Counted from the stretch's first letter, positions 8,116 to 16,232 are shown. The stretch is 64,000 nt of DNA from Rhizobium leguminosarum (GCF_017876795.1 NZ_JAGIOR010000001.1:2072501-2136500), one strand, 5' to 3'. Program-made: numbers and translations. Notes: a model not told the origin generated them from the sequence alone.

Positions 8116-9255
8116 TTACCGGTTATCCGTCTTGAAGCGTGCGAGGCGTGCCTCGATCGCCTGTTCGCGGTGCAACCGGTCAAGCTCGTCCAATTCGGAA
8201 CTATGGGTATGTTCGCCAGCGGGAACGCCGGTCAATCGCGAGACTGCCGCGGCTGCGCGGGCAGCACCTGCACCCGGTGTGGGCTGGTTGTGGCCGGTCG
8301 CGGCGTGTTCGGGATGCTGGGCGATGCTGCGCTTGAAATCGGCAAGACGCGCGTCGGCCTCGCGGCGCGTGGCGAGTACGGCCTGCAGGGCTTTCTGGCC
8401 TTCGTCCAGCTGTTCCCTGGCATCGGCCAGCGCCTTGTCGATAGCTGCGATCTGGGATTCGAGGTCGATTTGGCGGGCAACGCCGACCTTTGCCAGGTCA
8501 TCGCGCCCGGAGGAGACGGCGAGGCGGATCTTCGCGTCGAGGGCGTTCAGGTCATCGACGATTTCATCCCGGCGGCTCTGGATACGGTATTCCTCGGCGC
8601 GCGCCTTGCCGAGATCGGTGCGGGCGTCTTCCGCCGCTGCATCGATTTCGCGGATCGCCTGTTCGATGACGGCGATCTTATTGACGCCTTCTGCCTTGTC
8701 GACCGCCGCATTGGCGATGCCGGCGATCAGACGGCCCATGCGTGAGAGAATGCCTTCGTTCGTCATATTTTCCTCCATCCGAGCGGAATTCGGCGTGACG
8801 CCGATGTGAATCTCGTAGCGATCCTGGCTCGCGACGAGGTAGGCCGGAAAAATACTCTCCCATCCCTTTGAATAACCAGCGACATCGAAGGGCACGGCAA
8901 CGCGACCATGCACCGTGGCGATGGTCAGGTCCGAGGGGCCTTTGATGGCGAAAAGCTTGTCGTCGAGCGGCAGATGCGGCGGATCGGCGGTGGCGCCGCG
9001 ATTGGCGGCAAAATCGCGAAGGCCGAGCGTGACCAGCCTTGCCGGCAAGCCCGTCTGCTCGCGGACGGTTTCATAGGCAATGTCATGAAGCACTACGAGA
9101 TTGGCGCCCGCTCCATCAGGGACGAGATTGGTCAGGATTTGGATCATCCTGATATAGGCGGCAATGGTGTCATCCAGCGCTTGCCGGGCACTGGCATCTG
9201 GCGCCAGAGTGTAGCGCAGCAATGATGGATGCGGTGTTCTGCCTGGGTTTGCCAT
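8116..9255 (-). CDS. PspA/IM30 protein with in-frame N-terminal TnpB-like domain
   Basis: One uninterrupted frame of 379 codons. Residues 164-379 (from MTNEGILSRMGRLIAGIANA) form a PspA/IM30 coiled coil with charged helices and a C-terminal HREQAIEARLARFK helix. Residues 10-160 do not look like PspA: LLRYTLAPDASARQALDDTI, LHDIAYETVREQTGLPA, DDKLFAIKGPSDLTIATVHG, GRVAVPFDVAGY and YEIHIGVTPN match, in order, the N-terminal half of IS605/IS1341-type TnpB (YRLxPTPEQ..AL..T, VYYDVRERFGLSAQ, SFKGLDxVS..TLEGR, VPF..GEY, KFYLYVTVD). The join falls where the RuvC nuclease would begin. The PspA part also has its own ribosome binding site, so two products are possible. The gene heads the flotillin operon. 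Confidence 0.8.
   Translation of the reverse strand: MANPGRTPHPSLLRYTLAPDASARQALDDTIAAYIRMIQILTNLVPDGAGANLVVLHDIAYETVREQTGLPARLVTLGLRDFAANRGATADPPHLPLDDKLFAIKGPSDLTIATVHGRVAVPFDVAGYSKGWESIFPAYLVASQDRYEIHIGVTPNSARMEENMTNEGILSRMGRLIAGIANAAVDKAEGVNKIAVIEQAIREIDAAAEDARTDLGKARAEEYRIQSRRDEIVDDLNALDAKIRLAVSSGRDDLAKVGVARQIDLESQIAAIDKALADAREQLDEGQKALQAVLATRREADARLADFKRSIAQHPEHAATGHNQPTPGAGAARAAAAVSRLTGVPAGEHTHSSELDELDRLHREQAIEARLARFKTDNR
8771..8776 (-). promoter_or_regulatory. Internal Shine-Dalgarno site for PspA
   Basis: GGAGGA is placed 4 nt before the ATG at 8766-8764 (GGAGGAAAATATG), inside the longer frame where it encodes Glu-Glu-Asn. Initiation here would give a 216-residue protein, the normal length of PspA/IM30, without the TnpB-like part. 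The long-frame start at 9255 has no such site. Confidence 0.75.
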
Positions 9256-9262
9256 AGGCTAA

Positions 9263-9291
9263 AACATAAAGCACCGCTTTTGTGCTTTCAA
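9263..9291 (-). promoter_or_regulatory. Sigma-70-like promoter, nearly leaderless
   Basis: TTGAAA (9291-9286) and TATGTT (9268-9263) are separated by 17 nt on the minus strand. Transcription would begin at about 9256, adjacent to the ATG at 9255, so the mRNA for the TnpB-like/PspA frame would have almost no leader. This agrees with the missing Shine-Dalgarno site there. Inferred from sequence only. Confidence 0.5.
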
Positions 9292-9407
9292 GGGGTTGCG
9301 CAAAAAATACAACCTAAGCTTAACATGCCGTTAGGAGGGCAGAGGCAGCGTCGATTGTCGGATCACATTTGCCGATGGAAGAATAGGCGGCAGATCGGTT
9401 CCGCTCC

Positions 9408-10019
9408 CTATCGGGCGGCCGTGTGCGCCTCGCGAATACCAGCGCTGATACGGTTGATGATGGTCCATATGAGAAGGAGAGCCACCACCGCCCAAAGCCA
9501 CCACGTCCATGCTGCAAACGTACCACCAACCGCGACAAAGATGCCGAGCGCACCAAAAACCACCGCGCGGTCGCTCTTGCCCAGCGGCCCGTCGTAACGC
9601 CGGCTTGCCCCGACCGTTTGACCGAGAACGCCGGTAAATTCCGTCAGCGCCGAGAGGAATATGACGGCCATCGCCGGCACCAAGCCGTTCGGATCGATGA
9701 GCGCAAACGGCAAATACAGGGCGACATCCGACACGACATCGCCGATCTCGTTCAGGTAGGCGCCTAAAATGCTCTTCTGCCCATGTTCGCGCGCGAGCAA
9801 GCCGTCGATGGCATTGAGGCCCATGCGCAGGAGAAACCACACAGGCACCAGCAGGAACCAATGTGGAAGCGGGGCGACGCTCAGAAGAAGGCCCAATGCA
9901 ACCGAGACGGCGGCGGCAACCGTCGTCACCTGATTGGCGGTGACGCCTCGCGCAGCGAGGGAGCGCACCAGAGGGCGAAGAATATTCTGAAATCGGGACT
10001 TCAATTGATAGACAGACAT
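9408..10019 (-). CDS. CDP-alcohol phosphatidyltransferase, YnbA-like
   Basis: 203 residues with about five hydrophobic segments. The CDP-alcohol transferase signature is present as NAIDGLLAREHGQKSILG followed by AYLNEIGDVVSD. In the consensus D-x2-D-G-x2-A-R-x8-G-x3-D-x3-D, the first and third Asp are Asn here, the same pattern as I recall for E. coli YnbA (NALDG..., YNEVGDVVSD). The enzyme would transfer a phospho-alcohol between CDP-diacylglycerol-type donors and an unknown acceptor in the membrane. It is divergent from the YnbC/YnbD-like genes, matching three of the four ynbABCD genes. The CdsA-like ynbB is not nearby. Confidence 0.85.
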   Translation of the reverse strand: MSVYQLKSRFQNILRPLVRSLAARGVTANQVTTVAAAVSVALGLLLSVAPLPHWFLLVPVWFLLRMGLNAIDGLLAREHGQKSILGAYLNEIGDVVSDVALYLPFALIDPNGLVPAMAVIFLSALTEFTGVLGQTVGASRRYDGPLGKSDRAVVFGALGIFVAVGGTFAAWTWWLWAVVALLLIWTIINRISAGIREAHTAAR

Positions 10020-10222
10020 GCTACCTCAGTGGAGTTTCGTGCATCGGAAATACTCTATCCCCGACTCTCGCGGGTGCAGATCATCGTACTTATGAGGAAA
10101 GCCACACTTCATATCGGTTCTCGCAAAGGGCTTACATTTGCGACTAGACTTTTGCAATGAAGACAAATCACTGTTCCCGCCAATGGTTGCAACCCACCCA
10201 CCAATTAGAATTGGAGAAGACC

Positions 10223-11884
10223 GTGCTGCAAACTGCCGATAGTGGGCAACCGTCCTCGACGGCCAGACCAATGCATGAATCCGAATTCGCATCGCATGAT
10301 GGCACTCGACTCTTTTATCGGGCGTGGCCTTCGACGGTTGCCGCACCGAAGGGCGTAATCATTCTTCTCCATCGCGGTCACGAGCATAGCGGCCGCGTCG
10401 TCCATCTCGCCACCGAGCTCGGCCTCGATGATTTTTCCTTCTACGCCTGGGACGCACGCGGCCACGGGCGTTCACCGGGAGAGCGCGGCTATTCGCCATC
10501 CTTTGCTGCCTCGGCGCATGATCTCGATTGCTTCGTCCGCCATGTCAGCGAGACAAGCGGTACTGCCGTCGAAGACATCGCCGTCATTGCACAGAGCGTC
10601 GGCGCGGTTCTCGCCACCACCTGGGTGCACGACTATGCGCCGCCGATCCGTGCGCTCGTGCTTGCCTCGCCGGCCTTCAGCGTCAAGCTCTACGTGCCTT
10701 TTGCCAAAGTAGGCATTGCGTTCTGGGAAAAGCTTAAGGGGACATTCTTCGTCAATTCCTATGTCAAGGCGAGGTTCCTGACGCATGACCCCGAGCGCAT
10801 CGCCTCGTACGAATCCGACCCGTTGATCACCCGGCCAATTGCCTCCAACATCCTCTTGCAGCTCTATGAGGCGGCAGCCCGCGTCGTTGGCGACGCCCGC
10901 GCCATCACCGTCCCGACCCAGTTGCTGATCTCCGGCAGCGACTGGGTGGTGCGACATGCGCCGCAGCACCGGTTTTACGAAAACCTCGGCAGCCGTATCA
11001 AGGAACGGCATGTGCTTGCCGGCTTCTACCACGACACACTTGGCGAAAAGGACCGCGCGATTGCCCTGGCCGAGGTCCGCCGTTTTATCGCCGCGCGCTT
11101 TGCCGAGCCCCGGGCGCCTGCCGACCTTCGCACCGCTGATATCCAGGGCTATACCAAGGACGAGGCCGACCGGCTCGCAAGCCCGTTGGACGCCACGTCC
11201 CCACGCGGCATCTACTGGGCGCTCAGCCGCCTCAACATCAAGATCGGTGCTTTGGTGTCCGAAGGTATCAAGACGGGAGTGAAGACCGGTTTTGATTCCG
11301 GCTCGACGCTCGATTACGTCTACGAGAACAAGCCGCGCGGGCTGGGTCCCGGCGGGCGTCTGGTCGACAAGGTGTTCCTCGAGGCGATCGGCTGGCGCGG
11401 CATCAGGCAGCGCAAGCTGCACTTGCAGGAGCTGATCGACCGCGCGCTGCAGCGCCTGAAAGCAGCCGGCCGCAATACCCACATGCTCGACATAGCGGCC
11501 GGGCACGGCCGTTATGTCCTGGATGCCATCGAGACGGCTGCCGTGCGTCCCGATAGTGCACGTTTGCAGGACTATTCCTCCATCAACGTCGATGCCGGCC
11601 GCAACAGCATTGCCGCGCGTGGACTGAGTGATTTCGTGAGCTTCCGCCAGCAGGATGCCTTTGATGGCGAGGGGCTGGCTGCAATCACGCCGGCTCCGGA
11701 TCTCGCGATCGTCTCCGGCCTTTACGAGCTGTTTTCCGACAATGCGATGATCGCCGCTTCGCTCAACGGGATCGCCCGCGCGATGCAGCCCGGTGGTCTG
11801 CTTGTCTACACCAACCAGCCATGGCATCCGCAACTGGAGATGATCGCCCGCGCACTGACCTCCCACCGCGGCGGCGAGGCGTGA
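10223..11884 (+). CDS. YnbC-like alpha/beta hydrolase-methyltransferase, frameshifted near C terminus
   Basis: 553 residues from a GTG at 10223 (GGAG at 10213-10216); an upstream in-frame ATG at 10157 has no ribosome binding site. The N-terminal half is a serine hydrolase of the monoacylglycerol-lipase type: DGTRLFYRAWP, WDARGHGRSPGERG, nucleophile AQSVGA, SGSDWVVR and a final FYHDTLGEKDR His. The C-terminal half is a class I methyltransferase (HMLDIAAGHGRYVLDAIE). E. coli YnbC has the same fusion. The frame stops after LTSHRGGEA, where related proteins continue WVMR; the expected GCGTGGGTGATG reads GCGTGATG, consistent with loss of 4 nt. The missing tail is in another frame (11884-12003). 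Confidence 0.85.
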   Translation: MLQTADSGQPSSTARPMHESEFASHDGTRLFYRAWPSTVAAPKGVIILLHRGHEHSGRVVHLATELGLDDFSFYAWDARGHGRSPGERGYSPSFAASAHDLDCFVRHVSETSGTAVEDIAVIAQSVGAVLATTWVHDYAPPIRALVLASPAFSVKLYVPFAKVGIAFWEKLKGTFFVNSYVKARFLTHDPERIASYESDPLITRPIASNILLQLYEAAARVVGDARAITVPTQLLISGSDWVVRHAPQHRFYENLGSRIKERHVLAGFYHDTLGEKDRAIALAEVRRFIAARFAEPRAPADLRTADIQGYTKDEADRLASPLDATSPRGIYWALSRLNIKIGALVSEGIKTGVKTGFDSGSTLDYVYENKPRGLGPGGRLVDKVFLEAIGWRGIRQRKLHLQELIDRALQRLKAAGRNTHMLDIAAGHGRYVLDAIETAAVRPDSARLQDYSSINVDAGRNSIAARGLSDFVSFRQQDAFDGEGLAAITPAPDLAIVSGLYELFSDNAMIAASLNGIARAMQPGGLLVYTNQPWHPQLEMIARALTSHRGGEA

Positions 11885-12003
11885 TGCGGCGGCGGACGCA
11901 AGAGGAAATGGACCAACTGGTCGCCGCAGCCGGTTTCCGAAAGATCGAACAACGCATCGATCAGTGGGGCATTTTCACCGTCTCGCTGGCCGAGAGAGTC
12001 TGA
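11884..12003 (+). pseudogene. C-terminal fragment of the YnbC-like protein
   Basis: 39 codons (MRRRTQEEMDQLVAAAGFRK... ending WGIFTVSLAERV) that match the last part of YnbC-like methyltransferases but are shifted relative to the main frame. The ATG overlaps the upstream stop (TGATG at 11882-11886), so termination-reinitiation could make the tail as a separate peptide. It is either a recent frameshift lesion, a sequencing error, or a split gene. Confidence 0.7.
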
Positions 12004-12012
12004 GGGCAAAGC

Positions 12013-13341
12013 GTGGAGAAGGCACGTTCTACTTTTTCCCCGGCAGCACCGGTCCCGAAGCGGGCGGCGCTCTGGCTCGTCTTCCTGGCGCCGTTCTTCT
12101 ATCTGAGCTATGGCGGCGCCAATTGGCTGGCATCGCAACGCGCTCATGTGCCGAACCTCGCCTTCGCATGGGAAAGCGCCATTCCGTTCCTCGGATGGAC
12201 TATCATTCCCTATTGGTCGATCAATCTGTTCTATGCGCTCTGCCTGTTCATCAACACGACGCCGCGCGATGTGGATAGGCTCGCGAGGCGTTATCTGGCG
12301 ATCCAGATAGTAGCTGTCGCCTGCTTTGTCGCGTTTCCACTCGAAGCGACCTTCGTGCGGCCGGCAACGAGCGGCCTGACCGGCTTCATGTTCGCCGTCC
12401 TTGGCGGCTTCGATAAGCCGTTCAACCAGGCGCCGTCGCTGCATATCGCGCTCCTGGTGGTGATCTGGGATCATCTGCGCAGCCGGCTGCCACGGAAGGC
12501 ACGGCTTCTCTGGCACCTCTGGTGCCTCCTGATCGGTGTCTCCGTACTGACCACGTGGCAGCATCACGTCATCGACATACCGACCGGCATGCTGCTCGGC
12601 CTGTCTGCCATCTGGCTTTTTCCGCGCGATGCCGGTTCGCCTCTCGCGAACTTTGCGATGAGCGGTGATCCAAAGTCGCGCCGTCTCGGCATCTACTATC
12701 TGTGCGGCGCCGTCGCATTTCTCGGCCTTGGAGCGCTCTGCATTCCTCTATCGGCCGCAGCGCTTCTGTTGCTCTGGCCGGCTGTTGCGCTGGCGATCGT
12801 CGCAGTTGGATATTTCGGCGCCGGCCCGCAGATATTCCAGAAACGCGTCGATGGCCGGGCCACGCTTACCAGCCGCTGGCTACTGGCCCCCTACCGGCTC
12901 GGTGCTCTCATCAACATTCGGCTTTGGACCTGGAGAATGCCGGCTTCTGTGGTGATTGCCGACGGCGTCCATCTCGGTCGTTTTCCGCGTCGCCAAGAGG
13001 CCGACCGTTTTGCCACGGTGATCGACATGACCGGCGAACTTCAGCGTCCCGACGGGACACTCGCGCGCTGGTGCAGCTTTCCCACCCTTGATCTTGCAGC
13101 CCTCGACAAGATCCAGACGTTCGCCGCGGCGAACCTCGTCGAGGCTGCGCGCCAGCAGGGACCGGTGCTCGTCTGCTGTGCGCTGGGTTTCCAGCGGAGC
13201 GCCTGCGTCATCGTGCGTTGGCTGCTCATCAGCCGGCGTTGCGAAAATCCAGCCCAAGCGCTGCGGCTGATCGAACGGGCGGGGTGGCGCGTTCATCTGC
13301 CGGCGGAAAGTGTCGATGCGGTAACGGAGGGCTTGCAATGA
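12013..13341 (+). CDS. YnbD-like membrane phosphatase (PAP2-like plus dual-specificity phosphatase)
   Basis: 442 residues from a GTG at 12013 (GAGGG at 12002-12006). The N-terminal two thirds are membrane-embedded with PAP2/inositol-phosphoceramide-synthase-like motifs: NQAPSLHIALLVVIWDH and TWQHHVIDIPTGMLLG. The C-terminal domain carries a cysteine phosphatase loop, VCCALGFQRSA (C-x5-R-S), after IDMTGEL. E. coli YnbD has the same combination. It begins 10 bp after the YnbC tail and overlaps the next gene by 4 bp. A lipid phosphatase or head-group-exchange role with the CDP-alcohol transferase is likely but unproven. Confidence 0.85.
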   Translation: MEKARSTFSPAAPVPKRAALWLVFLAPFFYLSYGGANWLASQRAHVPNLAFAWESAIPFLGWTIIPYWSINLFYALCLFINTTPRDVDRLARRYLAIQIVAVACFVAFPLEATFVRPATSGLTGFMFAVLGGFDKPFNQAPSLHIALLVVIWDHLRSRLPRKARLLWHLWCLLIGVSVLTTWQHHVIDIPTGMLLGLSAIWLFPRDAGSPLANFAMSGDPKSRRLGIYYLCGAVAFLGLGALCIPLSAAALLLLWPAVALAIVAVGYFGAGPQIFQKRVDGRATLTSRWLLAPYRLGALINIRLWTWRMPASVVIADGVHLGRFPRRQEADRFATVIDMTGELQRPDGTLARWCSFPTLDLAALDKIQTFAAANLVEAARQQGPVLVCCALGFQRSACVIVRWLLISRRCENPAQALRLIERAGWRVHLPAESVDAVTEGLQ

Positions 13342-13778
13342 CGCAGTGGAATGCCACGGCCTCGGCGGCCGCGCGAAATCTCGGCCGCAATTCGATCTTC
13401 TGCGGGCTGACAGCGCTGTTGCCACTGATTGTCGGTCCGATAACCGCGGGATATCGAGGCTTCGCTCCATCGCTCGGCTGGCTCTTGATGCTCGTTTTCT
13501 ACATAATTGTTCTTGCGCTGGCGATCCATCTGCTTTTCGATGCGCTGTTGTTTCGCCTCGCGTCGAGCTACGAGACCGAGACGGCCGGTCTTGCCGCCGT
13601 CGACGACCTGTTGTCCCGCATGCAGCTTCGCAAGCCTGACAGGACACCGCCTGGCCTCGAGAGGCGGATTGCCGGATCGCGTCGCATCGTCTGGCAGCAG
13701 CGTTTTGCACTCACCATCTGTCTCGTGATTTTCGCAATCCTTCTGCTCGATGCGACCGATGGGCAGCCGCTCTGCTGA
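13338..13778 (+). CDS. Small membrane protein following the ynbC/D-like genes
   Basis: 146 residues, start at 13338 overlapping the YnbD-like stop (ATGA). Hydrophobic segments lie near residues 20-40, 45-70 and 120-140, with a charged loop between (SSYETETAGLAAVDDLLSRM). I do not recognise the family. The overlap suggests it belongs to the same lipid-related operon, where it could be an accessory membrane subunit. Confidence 0.75.
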   Translation: MTQWNATASAAARNLGRNSIFCGLTALLPLIVGPITAGYRGFAPSLGWLLMLVFYIIVLALAIHLLFDALLFRLASSYETETAGLAAVDDLLSRMQLRKPDRTPPGLERRIAGSRRIVWQQRFALTICLVIFAILLLDATDGQPLC

Positions 13779-13846
13779 TTAGGCGGTGAACCCATAAATG
13801 AGTAGCGGTACTGGAAAGGGGGCGTTTCCTCAGTTACGTTCGGCGG

Positions 13847-14266
13847 ATGGACTATCCCGATCAAATTGATGTTGTGTGGTTGGCTTCCGATTCAGCAGGG
13901 CAGCTGGCCGCTATGGTCACTGCGGGTAAAGGGCCGATCCCGACAGCAGTTCTCGCACTCTCTAATTGCATTGCGATCGAGGAAGCACTTCTCAGCCTAC
14001 CTGTCATTGGAGAGGCTTTGCTGAAGGCCCAGCTACCCGATCCGACAAGTTTCGCTGAACTGAGTCGGCGCGGTCTTTTCGTGTATGACTGGACAGATGT
14101 CCATCGAACTAGCGCCCGCGCCCTGCAATCGTATGAACTCATGTGCTCGCCTACTGTTCGGCTTAGTCGCGAGGATTTACCCGTGGAACTGCTCGACCTA
14201 ACTTACCGAGCTAAAGCTGCATTCGGTGACGCATTCATCCCGGCGGTTCATGAACTGCTTACTTAA
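13847..14266 (+). CDS. Orphan protein of unknown function
   Basis: 139 residues (MDYPDQIDVVWLASDSAGQL...). It lacks membrane segments and a signal peptide, and I recognise no catalytic motif. Codon use is less GC-biased than in the genes to its left (for example several TTA/CTA/AGT-type codons), and it lies directly against an insertion-sequence cluster, which suggests lateral acquisition. Its size and acidic character would suit an immunity protein left without its toxin, but this is only a guess. Confidence 0.6.
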   Translation: MDYPDQIDVVWLASDSAGQLAAMVTAGKGPIPTAVLALSNCIAIEEALLSLPVIGEALLKAQLPDPTSFAELSRRGLFVYDWTDVHRTSARALQSYELMCSPTVRLSREDLPVELLDLTYRAKAAFGDAFIPAVHELLT

Positions 14267-15070
14267 GCCCTTCCCGGTGAAGCGACATTCTGATTCAAGC
14301 TCGCCATGAGCCGATATGATTTGACCGACTTCGAGTGGCGCGTGATCGAGCCGCTGCTACCCAACAAGCCAAGGGGCGTTCCCCGTGTCGATGACCGACG
14401 TGTGCTGAACGGCATCTTCTGGGTGCTGCGATCAGGTGCGCCATGGCGCGATCTGCCGGAGCGCTATGGCCCGCGCACCACCTGCTACAACCGCTTCGTT
14501 CGATGGCGAAAAGCCGGTGTATGGGATCGGATGATGGACGCCATCACCGCAGCGCATGATGGCGACATCCAGATGATCGATAGCACTTCCGTTCGCGCCC
14601 ACCAGCAGGCCGCGACGGCAAAAAGGGGATCGAGATCATTGTCTCGGTCGTTCCCGAGGCGGGCTCACGACCAAAATCCACGCGGTTGTCGACGCGCAAG
14701 GCCTTCCGATCAAACTGAGCCTAACCGCCGGGCAAAGCCATGATGGCCAAGCCGCGGACAAACTACTCGATCATATTGGTTCCGGAACAATCGTGCTCGC
14801 GGACAAGGCCAATGATGCTGATCGCATCCGGGCCTCTCTTCGCGAGAAGGGAGCTTTCGCGAATATCCCGCCGAAGACAAACAGACGCTCAAAACCGTAC
14901 TTTAACGCTTGGCTCTACCGCGAGCGGAACCTCATCGAGCGCTTCTTCTCCAAGCTCAAGCACTTTCGCCGCATCGCCACCCGCTACGACAAGCTGGCCG
15001 AGAACTGCCTCGCGATGGTTCAACTCGCCTCAATGCGACTGTGGTTCCGTGCTTATGAGTCTACGGCCTA
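14267..15070 (+). mobile_element. IS5-family (IS427-like) element, right end missing
   Basis: The element contains the two overlapping transposase frames of an IS427-type IS. Its left end lies between 14267 and the orfA start at 14306. The right inverted repeat expected after orfB is not found: an IS630 element begins at 15071, right after the last orfB sense codon, and the sequence beyond the IS630 pair (from 17393) does not resemble the complement of the IS5 left end. Left boundary is approximate. Confidence 0.7.
14306..14743 (+). CDS. IS5-family transposase, orfA
   Basis: The N-terminal part (DLTDFEWRVIEPLLPNKPRG, WVLRSGAPWRDLPERYGPRTTCYNRFVRW) is the typical IS5/IS427 DUF4096 region, and IQMIDSTSVRAHQQA carries the first DDE aspartate. 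From about residue 107 the frame loses similarity (RSLSRSFPRR...). The natural continuation is in the +1 frame, so translation probably shifts at the A5G4 run at 14620-14628 to make the full transposase. Confidence 0.8.
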   Translation: MSRYDLTDFEWRVIEPLLPNKPRGVPRVDDRRVLNGIFWVLRSGAPWRDLPERYGPRTTCYNRFVRWRKAGVWDRMMDAITAAHDGDIQMIDSTSVRAHQQAATAKRGSRSLSRSFPRRAHDQNPRGCRRARPSDQTEPNRRAKP

Positions 15071-15071
15071 G
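14625..15071 (+). CDS. IS5-family transposase, orfB (frameshift product)
   Basis: Frame +1 relative to orfA, read from the A5G4 slippery run: GDRDHCLGRSRGGLTTKIHA, then LTAGQSHDGQAADKLLDHI, IVLADKANDADRIR (second Asp), and NLIERFFSKLKHFRRIATRYDK (Glu of DDE). No independent ribosome binding site is evident, as expected for a frameshift product. Its stop TAG at 15069-15071 is made from the TA target of the adjoining IS630 element plus that element's first G, so the original C terminus may have been different. Confidence 0.75.
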   Translation, partial: GDRDHCLGRSRGGLTTKIHAVVDAQGLPIKLSLTAGQSHDGQAADKLLDHIGSGTIVLADKANDADRIRASLREKGAFANIPPKTNRRSKPYFNAWLYRERNLIERFFSKLKHFRRIATRYDKLAENCLAMVQLASMRLWFRAYESTA

Positions 15072-16229
15072 TCACCTGGAACCAAAGTAAGCGTCATTTT
15101 GTTTGGCTTTTGTCACGAGAGCAGGAGTTGATCGATGGTTGGCAGGCGGGCGGACCTCGTCGTTCTGAGCGACGCGGATAGAAGTTTTCTCGAATCTCAG
15201 GTTCGCCGGCTTAAAGCGCCACGCTCCTTATCGGATCGCTGCCGGATGGTCTTGCTGTGCGCGCAGGGTCTGCAAAGCAAGGACGTTGCCGAACGCCTGG
15301 GCGTTCATGAGCACACGGTTGGCAAATGGCGCCGCCGGTTCGTACAGGATGGTATGGAAGGGTTGACGGATGAATATCGTGCCGGCCGACCGCGAACTGT
15401 CTCCGACGCGCAGGTTGCCCAGGTCGTCGAACGTACCTTGAACACCACCCCCAAGGATGCCACGCACTGGTCCATCCGTTCGATGGCAGCCGATAGCGGA
15501 CTGTCGCATACCACCATTCGTCGGATTTGGACCGCATTCGGCCTGCAGCCGCACCGTGCCGAGACATTCAAGCTTTCCTCTGATCCGCTCTTCGTCGACA
15601 AGGTGCAGGACATCGTCGGCCTCTATATGTCGCCCCCGGACCGGGCGATCGTGCTCTGCGTGGATGAGAAATCGCAAATCCAGGCACTGGATCGCGAGCA
15701 GCCTGTGCTGCCCATGGCGCCGGGTGTCGCCGAACGACGGACCCATACCTATGTCCGCAACGGCACGACATCGCTGTTCGCCGCGCTCGACATTGCCACT
15801 GGGGCAGTGATCGGCCATTGCTACAAGCGTCACCGGGCCACTGAGTTCCTCGACTTCCTGAAGCGGATTGATGCCGAAATGCCCAATGGACCAGACGTGC
15901 ATCTGGTGATGGACAACTATGCGACCCACAAGACGCCAAGGATCAAGGCCTGGCTCGCGCGCCGCCCGCACTGGCATGTTCACTTCACGCCAACGTCGGC
16001 ATCCTGGATCAATCAGGTCGAGCGCTGGTTCGCAGAGTTGACGCGAAAACAGTTGCAGCGCGGCGTACACCGATCCACCGCAGAGTTGGAAGCCGACATC
16101 GACGCCTTCATCGAAAGTCACAACGAAAACCCAACCCCATACAAGTGGGTCAAATCCGCCGACCAGATCCTCGCATCCGTCAAGCGATTCTGCCAAAAGA
16201 CAATGAACCGAACTTCAGATTCAGGTGAC
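15071..16229 (+). mobile_element. IS630-family element, copy 1 of tandem pair
   Basis: 1159 bp with ends GTCACCTGGAACC and TTCAGATTCAGGTGAC, whose outer GTCACCTG/CAGGTGAC form the inverted repeat. It is flanked by the TA target duplications of IS630/Tc1-mariner elements at 15069-15070 and 16230-16231. The second TA is shared with copy 2. Confidence 0.9.
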
Positions 16230-16232
16230 TAG
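15135..16232 (+). CDS. IS630-family transposase, copy 1
   Basis: 365 residues. An N-terminal helix-turn-helix region ([20 protein letters not shown]) is followed by a second winged-helix part ([20 protein letters not shown]) and the DDE catalytic domain: [17 protein letters not shown] (first D), [13 protein letters not shown] (second D) and [17 protein letters not shown] (Glu). Protein sequence is identical to copy 2. The stop codon is TAG, formed by the TA target duplication plus the first base of the next element, so the element itself encodes no complete stop. Confidence 0.95.
   Translation: MVGRRADLVVLSDADRSFLESQVRRLKAPRSLSDRCRMVLLCAQGLQSKDVAERLGVHEHTVGKWRRRFVQDGMEGLTDEYRAGRPRTVSDAQVAQVVERTLNTTPKDATHWSIRSMAADSGLSHTTIRRIWTAFGLQPHRAETFKLSSDPLFVDKVQDIVGLYMSPPDRAIVLCVDEKSQIQALDREQPVLPMAPGVAERRTHTYVRNGTTSLFAALDIATGAVIGHCYKRHRATEFLDFLKRIDAEMPNGPDVHLVMDNYATHKTPRIKAWLARRPHWHVHFTPTSASWINQVERWFAELTRKQLQRGVHRSTAELEADIDAFIESHNENPTPYKWVKSADQILASVKRFCQKTMNRTSDSGD

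Noticed and set aside
10472..11866. 464-codon frame on the minus strand
   Set aside because: Antisense to the YnbC-like gene, whose hydrolase and methyltransferase motifs are clear; no motif in the antisense product.
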